Below are positions 1 through 9,964 of a stretch of DNA of 64,000 nucleotides, piece after piece. The notes under the pieces were generated by a model. It saw only the letters and a program-made list of their open reading frames with translations, searched no databases and had not been told where the DNA came from. A program made the position numbers and the translations under genes. Positions within the stretch are counted from its first letter, which is position 1. The number at the start of each line of letters is the position of its first letter. The DNA is from Deltaproteobacteria bacterium (GTDB lineage Bacteria; Desulfobacterota; Binatia; UBA9968; JAJDTQ01), in the NCBI GenBank assembly GCA_028818755.1, contig JAPPNF010000011.1:1-64000 (forward strand). The letters run 5' to 3'.

Positions 1-54
1 AGAAGTGGGACATTTTCGATTGACACAAATGGGACATTTTCGGCTGACATTGAC
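1..54. repeat. Two direct ~24-nt repeats (TGGGACATTTTCGattGACA / TGGGACATTTTCGgctGACA), possible IS end
   Basis: Units start at about 6 and 30, with 13 identical leading bases and a shared TGACA. The complement (GAAAATGTCCCA) resembles repeated ends of IS21/IS481-type elements. No transposase is visible in the window. Confidence 0.4.
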
Positions 55-2127
55 ATGAGCATTCGCCCGAGTCTCGTGTTGGGCCATCGGGGCGGCGGGA
101 CATGGGTAGTCCGATTGGAGATGCCTTCCTTCCGGGGAGTGGCCGTGTTGAATACGGAAGTCCACTCCTTCCTGAGACGCACGCGGTGCCGCATTAACGG
201 CGGTGCGGACATCAAGCCTGCAGGTTGGTTGCTTGCCGGGAACAGAATGAGTCGTCTTGCATCGTGGCCGGACCCGCACACGCCTCTCGTTCAGTTGCTT
301 CAGTCTCATGAAACCATCGACCATTTCCTGCAGTCGGAATGTCGCTTGAGTCCAGGTCCAGTCTGGCTGTTCAAGATCGCGCGGGATGGAAACGCCCGCG
401 AAGTTATCAGCCGCGTGGTCCGCCCGGGGAGCGAATATCTGGTTGTGACGACGGGGGCGTTGCCCGCAACTCATCCTTTCATACGCGCCTGTAGGGTTGA
501 TTGCGCTGGTGTGGAAGCGGTTAGGCTCGCGATTCCGCTCAGCGTTTCGGCAGACGAGACAGCGTGGCTGGGTCGATTGGGCTTGCAAGTAGCGCGGACG
601 ATCCGTGTGTGGCCGGCCGGACTTCCGGGGCGCGGCTGGGATGGCGAAGGTAATGGCGAATGGTTGACGACAGAATCGCCGTGCTTTGGGATCATGCACG
701 ATCATCCTGTTGGCACCTTCGTCCTGCGGCTCAACGATGGCGCGGAGGCTGAAATCGAGGCCGGCGACCGAGAAGAGCCGGTATTCGTGCGGCTAGCGCC
801 TCTTCCCGCTGGTGTGCACAACCTGACCGTGTCCGCTGCGACACCGGTGTCGGAGGTGGACGCCACGGGCTTCATGGAACTCCACGTCCGGGAACCAGAT
901 CCATGGCACCCGGGTGCCTCGTCCCTTGCATGTCTGATCCCGACCTTGGATCCATACGATCCCGACCTGGACCTGTTCTGGCGGAATGCAGTCGACTTGT
1001 CAGTGGTCGGTCCGGCAGGTCGGACGGTGAACTGTACCGTTTCGCTAGTGGACAAGCGTGGGAACGAAATCTTGACAGAGCGAGTCGGTAGTACCATGGA
1101 ACTGCCTGTCGATCCAGCAACGTGGAGGCAACAGTTCAAGCGATTTCTTGGGAACGAACGACATGCTTGGAGTTATCTTGAGGCCGCCAGTGGTTTCTTG
1201 GAGATTGAGGAGGAGGAACTGGGCCGTTATGTGTTCATGTTCGAGCACAAAGTCCACCCCTTGCGCTGGGTGTTGCGTCGCGACCGCGGTGACATCGTAC
1301 TGAAGTTGATTGATGAGTCTGATGAAGAGGCACCTCTTCAGGTACTCTTTTTCAGTATGCAGCATCCCTTAGTAGAAATACGGCGGGAGTCGGACGAAGC
1401 TTTGCGGCGGATATCTGTTCCCGCCCCAGGTGGTCTCTTGGTGGCGCAACAGGGAATGCACTGTGTGGCAGTGGTTGTCAGTACGGGAAGTAAGGAGGCG
1501 AGGAGGGTCCGAGGGCTCAAGAGCTTCCAGGAACTCGATATTACGCCGACGTTTCTTCCCGAAGCTGGGTTGGCCGACCTGGAGAGTCTGCAACATTGTT
1601 TCCGGGTCTTCGGGTGGTGGACCAATGCCCGCCTCTATGGCCCGCTGGCCACCGTCAGGCAGAAGAAGGTTGTTCAAGGTCTGCTTGGAGAGATTTATGC
1701 CAGGGTCTGCGGCAAAGCATGGAAACTGGCAGAGGACTCGTTCATGAAGGCCCCAAGGTCCGCATCCAGTGTGAGAAAGCTGCGAAATGTGGTGGATTTG
1801 GGCGGTGACTTTTCCCTGGCCCTCTGGCGAGGAAGCTCAAAGATCGAGGATGATGAGCAAAATACGGCAGCGATGACACGATGGTATGTCGATGTAGCCC
1901 AGAGAAACAACGTGAGCGCGAGCCCGCGCCTCTGCGAGTATGCTCTCAGACTGGCGAGTCAGCCGCACCGACTTCTGGAGGTCTACGACCGTGATGAAGT
2001 TCGGAATCTTCTCGAGCAAATCAAGAACAGGCCCACGATCCTACGCGGAGCTCGGTTGCTTGCGCTTTTGAGCGCTAGCAAGGAGGGTGCACGGCCACCG
2101 CACATGCTCCCGGACTGGAAATGGTAA
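55..2127 (+). CDS. Uncharacterised protein, first gene of DUF1998-helicase operon (possible Druantia accessory protein); possibly 5'-truncated
   Basis: 690-aa ORF overlapping the next gene (ATGGTAA). Reading frame is open to the left window edge. No recognised family. Confidence 0.7.
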   Translation: MSIRPSLVLGHRGGGTWVVRLEMPSFRGVAVLNTEVHSFLRRTRCRINGGADIKPAGWLLAGNRMSRLASWPDPHTPLVQLLQSHETIDHFLQSECRLSPGPVWLFKIARDGNAREVISRVVRPGSEYLVVTTGALPATHPFIRACRVDCAGVEAVRLAIPLSVSADETAWLGRLGLQVARTIRVWPAGLPGRGWDGEGNGEWLTTESPCFGIMHDHPVGTFVLRLNDGAEAEIEAGDREEPVFVRLAPLPAGVHNLTVSAATPVSEVDATGFMELHVREPDPWHPGASSLACLIPTLDPYDPDLDLFWRNAVDLSVVGPAGRTVNCTVSLVDKRGNEILTERVGSTMELPVDPATWRQQFKRFLGNERHAWSYLEAASGFLEIEEEELGRYVFMFEHKVHPLRWVLRRDRGDIVLKLIDESDEEAPLQVLFFSMQHPLVEIRRESDEALRRISVPAPGGLLVAQQGMHCVAVVVSTGSKEARRVRGLKSFQELDITPTFLPEAGLADLESLQHCFRVFGWWTNARLYGPLATVRQKKVVQGLLGEIYARVCGKAWKLAEDSFMKAPRSASSVRKLRNVVDLGGDFSLALWRGSSKIEDDEQNTAAMTRWYVDVAQRNNVSASPRLCEYALRLASQPHRLLEVYDRDEVRNLLEQIKNRPTILRGARLLALLSASKEGARPPHMLPDWKW

Positions 2128-3206
2128 TCGACAGGATAGAAGCGGCTGATGTTCTCGCCGACTGCCGGCAGACCCTCGGCTTGTCAGAACCGTCCGAAAC
2201 GGGCCAAGAGCCTCTTGACGAGATATTACTCGCGGCCTTGGTCAGACGCAGCGCAGGAATCCATTGCCCGTGTTCCCGGGCTACTCTGCGATCGTCTCTC
2301 CTGGAAAGCTTGATGCTGCTTTCGGAGGACGAGAAGACACTAGAGGAACGCATCGACGTGGTGATCGAAGGGCTGATCGTCGGCGGGGATCTTCTCGAAC
2401 TCAACGATGTCGCCACCGACGATCCGGATGTCAAGGGAACCTGGGTATTTGCGGCGCCTCCCGGTTTTGTCAGCCGGCGAAGCGGAAGCATCTTCCTGCT
2501 GGGTGTGGTTCCCGACCACGACACGTTCCTGCCGCAGTCACTAATTTCTCGCATCCATCATGAGGGTCTCACGCGCACGATCGTGCCGGAGCGGGACGAA
2601 GATCTCGTCGGCGATTTGCGAGCCCACGGCATGCGAGAGTTATCCGAAAGGGTCTGGCTGAAGGCCCCGACGGCGGAAGAGCCCCATGCCCTGCTCGACC
2701 GGTATACGCGTGAACTAAGGTTGCAGCCGCCGAGTGGCACCATCGTCGATCTCAGAGTTCTGGACCCTGTGAGACCCGTCACCTACTACAAAGGACGATG
2801 GGCAACGGCAGAAAAGCGAACCGGCATCTTCGTCGCACGACGGCCGCAGGAATACGGCGCGGAGTTGTGGTGTCTTGCCGAACTGAAGGCCGGCGCGGTC
2901 GTTCGGATACTTGACCTCCCCCTTTGGAAGACTCGCTGGCGGGGTTGCGACGTCGCGTGGCACTTGCAGATGGCGATAGACTCCTGCCTCGGGACCCCCC
3001 AACGTTATCGGCGGCAGGGTGTGGGCAGCCGAGTGCGTCTGGACTTCTTTTCGCCGCTACCACAATGGGCGGAACGACGGTTGATGATCCTGGGACGTCG
3101 TGCCGATCCGGACCGAAGCCTGATGTCCTATCAACTGCCACGCGCCGAAATCGACAGGGAAGAGAGCTTTCTCAAGAAAGAGCTGTGGCTGGCACCCGAG
3201 GACTAG
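2121..3206 (+). CDS. Uncharacterised protein, second gene of DUF1998-helicase operon
   Basis: 361-aa ORF, 7-nt overlap with the upstream gene, 23 nt upstream of the helicase ATG. N-terminal helical region could be winged-helix-like. Confidence 0.75.
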   Translation: MVIDRIEAADVLADCRQTLGLSEPSETGQEPLDEILLAALVRRSAGIHCPCSRATLRSSLLESLMLLSEDEKTLEERIDVVIEGLIVGGDLLELNDVATDDPDVKGTWVFAAPPGFVSRRSGSIFLLGVVPDHDTFLPQSLISRIHHEGLTRTIVPERDEDLVGDLRAHGMRELSERVWLKAPTAEEPHALLDRYTRELRLQPPSGTIVDLRVLDPVRPVTYYKGRWATAEKRTGIFVARRPQEYGAELWCLAELKAGAVVRILDLPLWKTRWRGCDVAWHLQMAIDSCLGTPQRYRRQGVGSRVRLDFFSPLPQWAERRLMILGRRADPDRSLMSYQLPRAEIDREESFLKKELWLAPED

Positions 3207-3229
3207 CTGGCCCAAGGGTAGCAACGACA

Positions 3230-6200
3230 ATGCTGACAATTCAGGAAACGATCAGGCAACTTCACGATGCCCTCTCCGACTACATCGAGGCGACATATCA
3301 CATCAGTGCGCTTTCCCAGATTTCACAGAGAAAGAGTCTGCTCAACGGACTCGGGAACATTCACCAGATTCCCTACATCGAGTCCACCCCTCGTTACACC
3401 GAAGGGGCAGAGTTCGCCGCGATGAAGGGGCTGTCGCGGGCAGCGCTCGACGCGTACCGGGCCGTGGTCGAACCCGAAGGAGACCTTCCGCGGCTTATTC
3501 ATGATCCGCCGTATACGCATCAGGCCGACGCCGTTCGCAGTTGCCTCGTGGATGGAAGGAATCTTGTCATCATGACAGGGACAGGGTCGGGCAAGACAGA
3601 GGCCTTCTTGCTGCCGATACTCGGCAAGTGTGCTGACGAGGCGCGAAGGCGGCCCGATGCATTCAGTGCGCAGCCAGCCATGCGCGCTCTCATCCTCTAT
3701 CCAATCAACGCGCTCGTCAACGACCAGCTTGGACGACTGCGGTCAATGTTCGGCGATCCGCGTATCGTGAAGCTCTTCAAAGGGTGGGGCGCCCGGCCTC
3801 CACGTTTCGCCAGATACACGAGCAGAACACCGTATCCTGGCGTCCGTACAGTCGCGAAGGATCGGACAAGGCTCACGGCGTTCGGCAGATTCTATGCGGA
3901 CATTCAGCGGCGAGCACAAACGGATGACACCGCGCGAAAATTGCTCCGGAACCTCGAGGAACACGGAAAGTGGCCTGCCAAGCCGGACTTTCTTGAGTGG
4001 TTCGGCGAAGCGGGTAAGCACTGGCAGAATGCCAAAACCGGAGCGTTTCAGAGGGCCGTGACGTTGCCGGACGACTCCGAACTGCTGACACGTCACGAGG
4101 TCCAGGCGGCGCCGCCCGACCTGCTGGTGACCAACTACTCGATGCTCGAATATATGCTGATGCGGCCGATCGAACGTCCGGTGTTCGACAGCACGCGGGA
4201 GTGGCTCGAAGGCAGTCCTGACGAGAAGTTTCTGGTCGTCCTGGACGAAGCCCATCTGTACAGGGGCGCGGCCGGAGCAGAGGTCGGTCTTCTGCTGCGT
4301 CGGCTTCGCGCGCGGCTGGGTATCTCCCACGAGCGTTTTCAGGTCATCTGCGCCACCGCGAGTTTCCAGGATCATGAAAACGCACCCGAGTTCGGAGCCC
4401 AACTGTCCGGCAATCCTGTCGGGAGTTTCCGTCCCATCACAGGCTCGCTGAAGCTCAGGCCGAATGCCGCGGCCGGGACGGATGATGACGCGGCCGTTCT
4501 CGCGTCTGTAGACCTTCAGGGATACTACGAGGCAGCTACGGATCAAGAGAGGCGTGCCGCCGTCCAGCCTATTCTGGACTACCGGTGCGTGGAGGGCGAC
4601 CTTCCTACGGATGTCGCGCTGTATCGCGCGCTGGAAGAATTCGGACCGATGGGACTCCTGATCAATTCCAGTATGACGCAGGCCCTACCGCTTGCGGAAC
4701 TCGGGCCGCAACTTTTTCCTACGGCGCCGTTGGGCCAGGCTGCGGCGGCCGTAACCGCACTGACAACTTTAGGTAGCGTCGCACGAATCCAGGATGACAC
4801 ACCGGGTCTGCTCCCGTGCCGCATTCACAACTTCTTCCGAGGCCTTCCGGGGCTCTGGGTATGCATGGACCCCGATTGCAGCGAAACGGGGGAGCGGGAA
4901 GGCATCTGCGGGAAGATGTACGGCCAGCCACGCGAACGGTGCAACTGCGGCGCACGGGTACTGGAACTGTACACCTGCCGCAACTGCGGCACGGCGTATG
5001 CGAGAGCTTACACGGATGACATAGATGTTCCCTCTGTGCTCTGGGCCGAGCCCGGTCAGCGGCTACGTATAGCTTATGGCGAATCCGAGTCGCTTTTGCC
5101 CTTGGATCTGCTTCTCGAACAACCGACCTTCGACACCGCGGAACCAGCGGACTACGATCTCGAAACCGGACGCCTCAACCCTCCCGTAGTAGGTCCACGT
5201 ACCCGGACCGTGTATATCCGGAGCGAGCGTCTGTCGGACTCTACCAATGCGGACAGCGAGGCATTCATCGAAATCGAAACGCGCGGCCAGTTCGCGCCGT
5301 GTGCGGTCTGCGGGAAGCAAGCTGGATTCGGTCGATCATCTGTGCAGGATCATCAGACCAAGGGGGATCAGCCGTTTCAGGCGCTCGTCGCTCGCCAACT
5401 TCAGATTCAACCACCGGATCCTGAGAAGCAACCCAGCAGCTTCGCGCCGCTGCAAGGGCGCAAGGTGCTGACTTTCGCCGACTCAAGGCAGGTGGCCGCT
5501 CGGCTCGCCCCGAATTTGCAGATGTATTCGGTCCGCGATTCTCTCCGAGCGCTCATAGCGTGGGGTTACCGCCGGCTTCAAGGTGTGTCCACGCTCCTCC
5601 CGCTCCTGAACCTAAGCGACTTGTACTTCGCCGTCTTGCTGGCGTCGAAGATGCTCAACGTCCGACTCCGCCCGGAAACGAAGTCTGGTGAAAGCTTCAA
5701 CGCCGCGCGCCTCGTCGAAAGTGCACCGACGGACGACGACGTGAGTCTCCTCTCGCTGTTGGTGCAATTGCGCAACGAAAGGCCTCCGGAAGCCCTGCTT
5801 GAGGACATCTTCACCACGGTCCAGGATCGGTTCCTGGGATTCGAAGCACTAGGGTTGGCTTCGCTCGGAGAGCAGAGCAGGCATACAGCCGAGATCAAGC
5901 AACTCCCGGGGATCTCAGGCGTTGCTGAGACCCCTGAAGGCAAGGTGGCAATCGCACGCGCTTGGCTTCGGTGCTGGCAGACATCCGGCTTCTGGTTGGG
6001 TTCCATGCCTCCTGATTGGTGGCAGACCAAGATCAGGGGCTCTAAAGGGACATTCCGGGCGATGGATCGCCTTTTTCCGGATGTTGCCGCCCGGCAGACA
6101 TTCCGGAAGTCGTGGTTGCCAACTCTTCTTAACCTCTTCACGGAAGACATGGGGGGCGGGATCCGACGTCTCAGAGGAAGCGAGCTTTCACTCGTTTTTG

Positions 6201-8716
6201 AGGGTATCTGGGTGCACTGTGCACGGTGTAGATCCGTTCACCGCCCAGTCCCCGAACTGTCTAGGTGTCTCGATTGTGGCAGCCCGGACGGGACGGAGAT
6301 AGAGCCGGATTCAGACCCCGTGTTTCTTGCCCGCAAGGGTTTCTACCGCAATCCGGTCACTGAGGTGCTGAAGGAGCCGCCACGCCAACCCATGGCCCTG
6401 ATTGCGGCGGAACATACGGCCCAGCTGAACGCGCCGCAGAACCAGGACACCTTCTCCAAGGCCGAGGAGAACGAGTTGCTCTTTCAGGACATCGATCTGG
6501 GCGAGAACGGGGAGGCCTCGACAGCCGTGGACGTGCTTTCGAGTACGACGACCATGGAGGTCGGCATTGACATTGGAGCGCTTTCCGGCGTTGCGCTCCG
6601 GAACATGCCCCCTGCCCGGGCGAACTATCAGCAGCGCGCGGGGCGGGCGGGCCGTCGCGGCAAAGCCGTCGCGACCGTAGTGGCCTTCGGTAGTGCAGAC
6701 AGCCACGATGAGCACTACTTTTCGGAGCCGGACGGCATGATTCGCGGGTCTGTGGTCGATCCGAGGTTGACTCTCGACAATCCAGAGATTGTCCGGCGGC
6801 ACATCCGCGCTTTTCTCTTGCAGAGCTATCATCAGGATAGGATCCCGGAAGTGGATCCGGAACAACGCCACGATTTGTTTTCGGTCCTCGGAACGGTCTC
6901 CGAGTTCCGCAGCGGCACGTCGGTGTTGAACCGCAACGATTTCGCGGCATGGCTCGGTGAACGCGAAGAGTCACTGCAGAAACTTGTCCTCTCTTGGGTA
7001 CCGCGGGAGTTGGCGGAGGCTGACCGGGACACGCTCATTCGGAAAATGAAGGACGATTGCCTTGAGGCTATCGACGACGCGATCCGGCCGGACCCTGGAG
7101 AAGTCGGCGAGGACGATGAAGAAGAAAGTGAGATTCCATCCGAAGCGGAAGAGGAACGGCCTCAGCGGGCATCAAGCCCGGCTAAGCTATTGGACCGGCT
7201 TCTCTACTGCGGGAAGCTGCCGCGCTACGCCTTTCCTACGGACGTGGCGACGTTTCACGTCTTCGACACTAACAGGTCGACACGTTTCAGGCCGGTCATG
7301 CGCTTTGCCCCGACTCAGAGCCTGCCGGTGGCGCTTACGCAATACGCGCCCGGGAAACAGGTGTGGATCTCGGGCAAGTGTTACACTTCAGGTGCGATCT
7401 ATTCGGTGATGTCAGAAGACCGGTTCCGCGCTTGGGAAACAAGGCGCATCTACATGGAATGTCGCGAGTGTGGTTTCGTGGGGACCTTTCCGGTCGGTGA
7501 GGTCGCCCGTGGCGACACGCGAGACTGCGACGCGTGCGGAGGCGAGGAAACATTCGGCCCCGGGCGCTACTGGATGCGGCCGCCGGGTTTCGCCCATCCG
7601 TTGGATGTGGACGAAGTCACATCACCGGACGATATGCCGGAAACGAGCTACGCGACGCGCGCAAAACTCACCATGGGAACGCCCGGCGAGGGGGAGAACT
7701 GGATCACCGTCAACGATCGCATCCGTGTTCTGAGGGATCGCCAACATCTTCTGGTGTCGAACACAGGGCCGAGGAAAGAGGGCTATACTTACTGCACGAA
7801 GTGCGGACGCATCGAATCCAGTGCTAGCCCTGTTTCGGTACTAGCGAGTGAACATCGTAAGCCGTACCCTGACGATGATGCCAAGATGTGCGATGGCCAC
7901 GCGACCCAGCACCTTGTTCTTGGGACGGACTTCGTCACGGATATTGCGTTGTTCTCGCTACGCGTGGCTTCGCCGGTGCGGTTGAGCCCGGGCCATTCCT
8001 CGACAGCCGTCGCGCTGAGGACGGTCAGCGAAGCGCTGGGCAAGGCGGCGTGTCAGTTGTTGGAGATTGAGCCGGATGAACTCTTGGCGGAGTTCCGGCC
8101 TGCGCTGACGCAAGCCGGGAAGCGCGGTCTTGAGGCAGAGATTTTCCTCTACGATACCTTGCCTGGCGGGGCCGGTTTTTCCAGCCAAGTGGCCGGTCGC
8201 GGTCGGGATTTGATCCAGCGGGCGCTGTGGCTCATGGAGCACTGTCCAGAGGACTGTGATGCCTCGTGCTACCGGTGTCTGCGAAGCTTCAAGAACAGGT
8301 TCGAACATAGCCTACTGGATCGCCACGTGGGTGCGGCCTTGCTCCGGTATCTTCTTACGGGGGAAGACCCGCAGTTCAGTCCTGACCGACTCCAGAGAGC
8401 GACAACGCTCCTGTACAATGACCTTGTGCGTCAGGGAGACGAAGGGGTCGCCTTCGAGCGCGACGTGACAGTGGAAACCGAGTTGGGAACCCTGACGGCG
8501 CCGATCCTCGCACGGACCGTTGCCGGGCTCGTGTACATCGTTGTCCTTTCGGGTCCGCTGACTAACGATCAACCCGAAGATCCTGCCATCGCTGACTACC
8601 GTGCGGGTGGCGGCGCCCTTCCAGTGATCGTGGAAAATGAACTGATGATTCGCGGCAATCTTCCCGCCGCCACGCGTAACGTACAGAAAGCGATCGGTGC
8701 CGGCACGGTCCAGTAG
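3230..8716 (+). CDS. Large DEAD/DEAH-box helicase with DUF1998-like C-terminus (DruE/DrmA/MrfA-type superfamily)
   Basis: Walker A MTGTGSGKTEAF; DEAH in VVLDEAHLYRGAAGAE; motif VI QQRAGRAGRRG; Cys clusters (CNCGARVLELYTCRNCGTAYARAY, CRECGFVG...CDACGG, CTKCGR); C-terminal LYDTLPGGAGFSSQV...CDASCYRCLRSFKNRFEHSLLDR typical of DUF1998. Start chosen at MLTIQETIRQL, not the longer 2924 ORF. Confidence 0.9.
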   Translation: MLTIQETIRQLHDALSDYIEATYHISALSQISQRKSLLNGLGNIHQIPYIESTPRYTEGAEFAAMKGLSRAALDAYRAVVEPEGDLPRLIHDPPYTHQADAVRSCLVDGRNLVIMTGTGSGKTEAFLLPILGKCADEARRRPDAFSAQPAMRALILYPINALVNDQLGRLRSMFGDPRIVKLFKGWGARPPRFARYTSRTPYPGVRTVAKDRTRLTAFGRFYADIQRRAQTDDTARKLLRNLEEHGKWPAKPDFLEWFGEAGKHWQNAKTGAFQRAVTLPDDSELLTRHEVQAAPPDLLVTNYSMLEYMLMRPIERPVFDSTREWLEGSPDEKFLVVLDEAHLYRGAAGAEVGLLLRRLRARLGISHERFQVICATASFQDHENAPEFGAQLSGNPVGSFRPITGSLKLRPNAAAGTDDDAAVLASVDLQGYYEAATDQERRAAVQPILDYRCVEGDLPTDVALYRALEEFGPMGLLINSSMTQALPLAELGPQLFPTAPLGQAAAAVTALTTLGSVARIQDDTPGLLPCRIHNFFRGLPGLWVCMDPDCSETGEREGICGKMYGQPRERCNCGARVLELYTCRNCGTAYARAYTDDIDVPSVLWAEPGQRLRIAYGESESLLPLDLLLEQPTFDTAEPADYDLETGRLNPPVVGPRTRTVYIRSERLSDSTNADSEAFIEIETRGQFAPCAVCGKQAGFGRSSVQDHQTKGDQPFQALVARQLQIQPPDPEKQPSSFAPLQGRKVLTFADSRQVAARLAPNLQMYSVRDSLRALIAWGYRRLQGVSTLLPLLNLSDLYFAVLLASKMLNVRLRPETKSGESFNAARLVESAPTDDDVSLLSLLVQLRNERPPEALLEDIFTTVQDRFLGFEALGLASLGEQSRHTAEIKQLPGISGVAETPEGKVAIARAWLRCWQTSGFWLGSMPPDWWQTKIRGSKGTFRAMDRLFPDVAARQTFRKSWLPTLLNLFTEDMGGGIRRLRGSELSLVFEGIWVHCARCRSVHRPVPELSRCLDCGSPDGTEIEPDSDPVFLARKGFYRNPVTEVLKEPPRQPMALIAAEHTAQLNAPQNQDTFSKAEENELLFQDIDLGENGEASTAVDVLSSTTTMEVGIDIGALSGVALRNMPPARANYQQRAGRAGRRGKAVATVVAFGSADSHDEHYFSEPDGMIRGSVVDPRLTLDNPEIVRRHIRAFLLQSYHQDRIPEVDPEQRHDLFSVLGTVSEFRSGTSVLNRNDFAAWLGEREESLQKLVLSWVPRELAEADRDTLIRKMKDDCLEAIDDAIRPDPGEVGEDDEEESEIPSEAEEERPQRASSPAKLLDRLLYCGKLPRYAFPTDVATFHVFDTNRSTRFRPVMRFAPTQSLPVALTQYAPGKQVWISGKCYTSGAIYSVMSEDRFRAWETRRIYMECRECGFVGTFPVGEVARGDTRDCDACGGEETFGPGRYWMRPPGFAHPLDVDEVTSPDDMPETSYATRAKLTMGTPGEGENWITVNDRIRVLRDRQHLLVSNTGPRKEGYTYCTKCGRIESSASPVSVLASEHRKPYPDDDAKMCDGHATQHLVLGTDFVTDIALFSLRVASPVRLSPGHSSTAVALRTVSEALGKAACQLLEIEPDELLAEFRPALTQAGKRGLEAEIFLYDTLPGGAGFSSQVAGRGRDLIQRALWLMEHCPEDCDASCYRCLRSFKNRFEHSLLDRHVGAALLRYLLTGEDPQFSPDRLQRATTLLYNDLVRQGDEGVAFERDVTVETELGTLTAPILARTVAGLVYIVVLSGPLTNDQPEDPAIADYRAGGGALPVIVENELMIRGNLPAATRNVQKAIGAGTVQ

Positions 8717-8969
8717 TTAGGTCGAGGAGCCCGACGGACATGAAAGCCTGTCGAAGTGCTGGTGAGGTGCCATGTGAGCGGCCGGAGGGCTATCGACGCC
8801 GGGCCACCATAGACGGGGAGCCGCGCCATCAACAAGTCCGCCATCCGCATGAAGTCGGACCTAGTCGCTGAGCCGGCGGGCCGTAAGGAAACACCACTAA
8901 CTAGTGTGTGAGGAAAAGGGAGCGGGTCACTGGGTTTGCGGGTGCTGGCCGAGGGCACGGAGTTGCCTC
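8717..8969 (+). other. Non-coding interval with structured-RNA look (possible group II intron 5' fragment)
   Basis: Contains GTGAGGTGCCATGTGAGCGGCCGGAGGGCTATCGACGCCGGG and GTCGCTGAGCCGGCGGGCCGTAAGGAAACACCACTAACTAGTGTGTGAGG. Resembles bacterial group II intron domain I sequence from memory only. No RT ORF. Confidence 0.3.
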
Positions 8970-9839
8970 ATGCGGAATGCAGAGAAAGATAGCGTTGGAG
9001 CTGTTTTCCAGAAGGAAGAAACCGTCCGGTATGTCTCAATCTGGACCAATAAGGAAGGCGGGGAATTCTTAGTCTCATTGCGAGTGGTACCGGCAGGTCG
9101 TGAGGGTAAGACTGTATACGGACGGACTTTACGTCATGGAGAAGAAGTAGACCCGGATGAAGGAGTACTCGTAAGAGCGGGCGAGCGGTTTGTCTTCAGA
9201 GAGGGAGATCTGACAATTGACGCCCGCGCCGTCGATGAACTCTACAACCCTGAGGAGCGGGGCGGGTACAGGCCGATCTCGAACACCGTTTGGACTTGGC
9301 ACCACTTCACTTCGGAACGACGGAGTTTCTTCTTGTTCATCTTCGCGTTAGCGAAGCGACTCGATGCAACTCACACGAGTTGGGTTGCGGCGCTTGAAAT
9401 CCGAGACCGAGCGCGCGAGGAAAAGGGCATTTCACGACGACGATTACACTTGAGCGAACTGGCGGCGGCTGAGGCGACCGTCGTTCCGCTCGGGCGATGC
9501 TATTCGATGATCCGGACTCTCGTCCGACAACACTGTCCGGAATTGCACATGCCTGAAACGGTAGCGCGAACCTTTGGTGCGGTATGTGAGATGAGAAACG
9601 CGTTTGAACACATAGATGAACGAGCAGAAGGAAAGCTAAAGGTAGGGAGAAAGACGGTAATTGATCCCGACGCGTTCACGATCTTCGATCAACCGGACTT
9701 CATCGGGTCCGGTATATTGCGGTATAAGGCGTTTCAGTTGAATTTCGAATCAGACGTGCTTGCAGCCCTTATCGAGTGTCGGGGGTTGGTGTTAGCGGCG
9801 ATCAGAGCGCGGGTCCGGGCAAGAGCACGACTTGACTAG
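8970..9839 (+). CDS. HEPN-motif protein (candidate RNase/toxin)
   Basis: ~289 aa from ATG 8970. C-terminal CEMRNAFEHIDER carries RNxxxH, the canonical HEPN motif, in a helical region. Confidence 0.6.
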   Translation: MRNAEKDSVGAVFQKEETVRYVSIWTNKEGGEFLVSLRVVPAGREGKTVYGRTLRHGEEVDPDEGVLVRAGERFVFREGDLTIDARAVDELYNPEERGGYRPISNTVWTWHHFTSERRSFFLFIFALAKRLDATHTSWVAALEIRDRAREEKGISRRRLHLSELAAAEATVVPLGRCYSMIRTLVRQHCPELHMPETVARTFGAVCEMRNAFEHIDERAEGKLKVGRKTVIDPDAFTIFDQPDFIGSGILRYKAFQLNFESDVLAALIECRGLVLAAIRARVRARARLD

Positions 9840-9964
9840 ATGACGAGCAAGCCGCCTATGGGTGCTTAATTTGTGATCCGGACTGAACCTTTTGCAAGAC
9901 GTACGCTAGACGACGAAGTTTTGGGCCCGCCCACGCCGGATTCCGAAGGAACCGGCGCGAGCGT

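Noticed and set aside
2924-3229. N-terminal extension of the helicase ORF
   Set aside because: Overlaps the 361-aa ORF out of frame; MLTIQETIRQL at 3230 gives a natural operon spacing.
55-9839. DISARM assignment for the helicase locus
   Set aside because: DISARM needs DrmB and usually a methyltransferase and PLD protein (DrmC); none was recognised next to the helicase.
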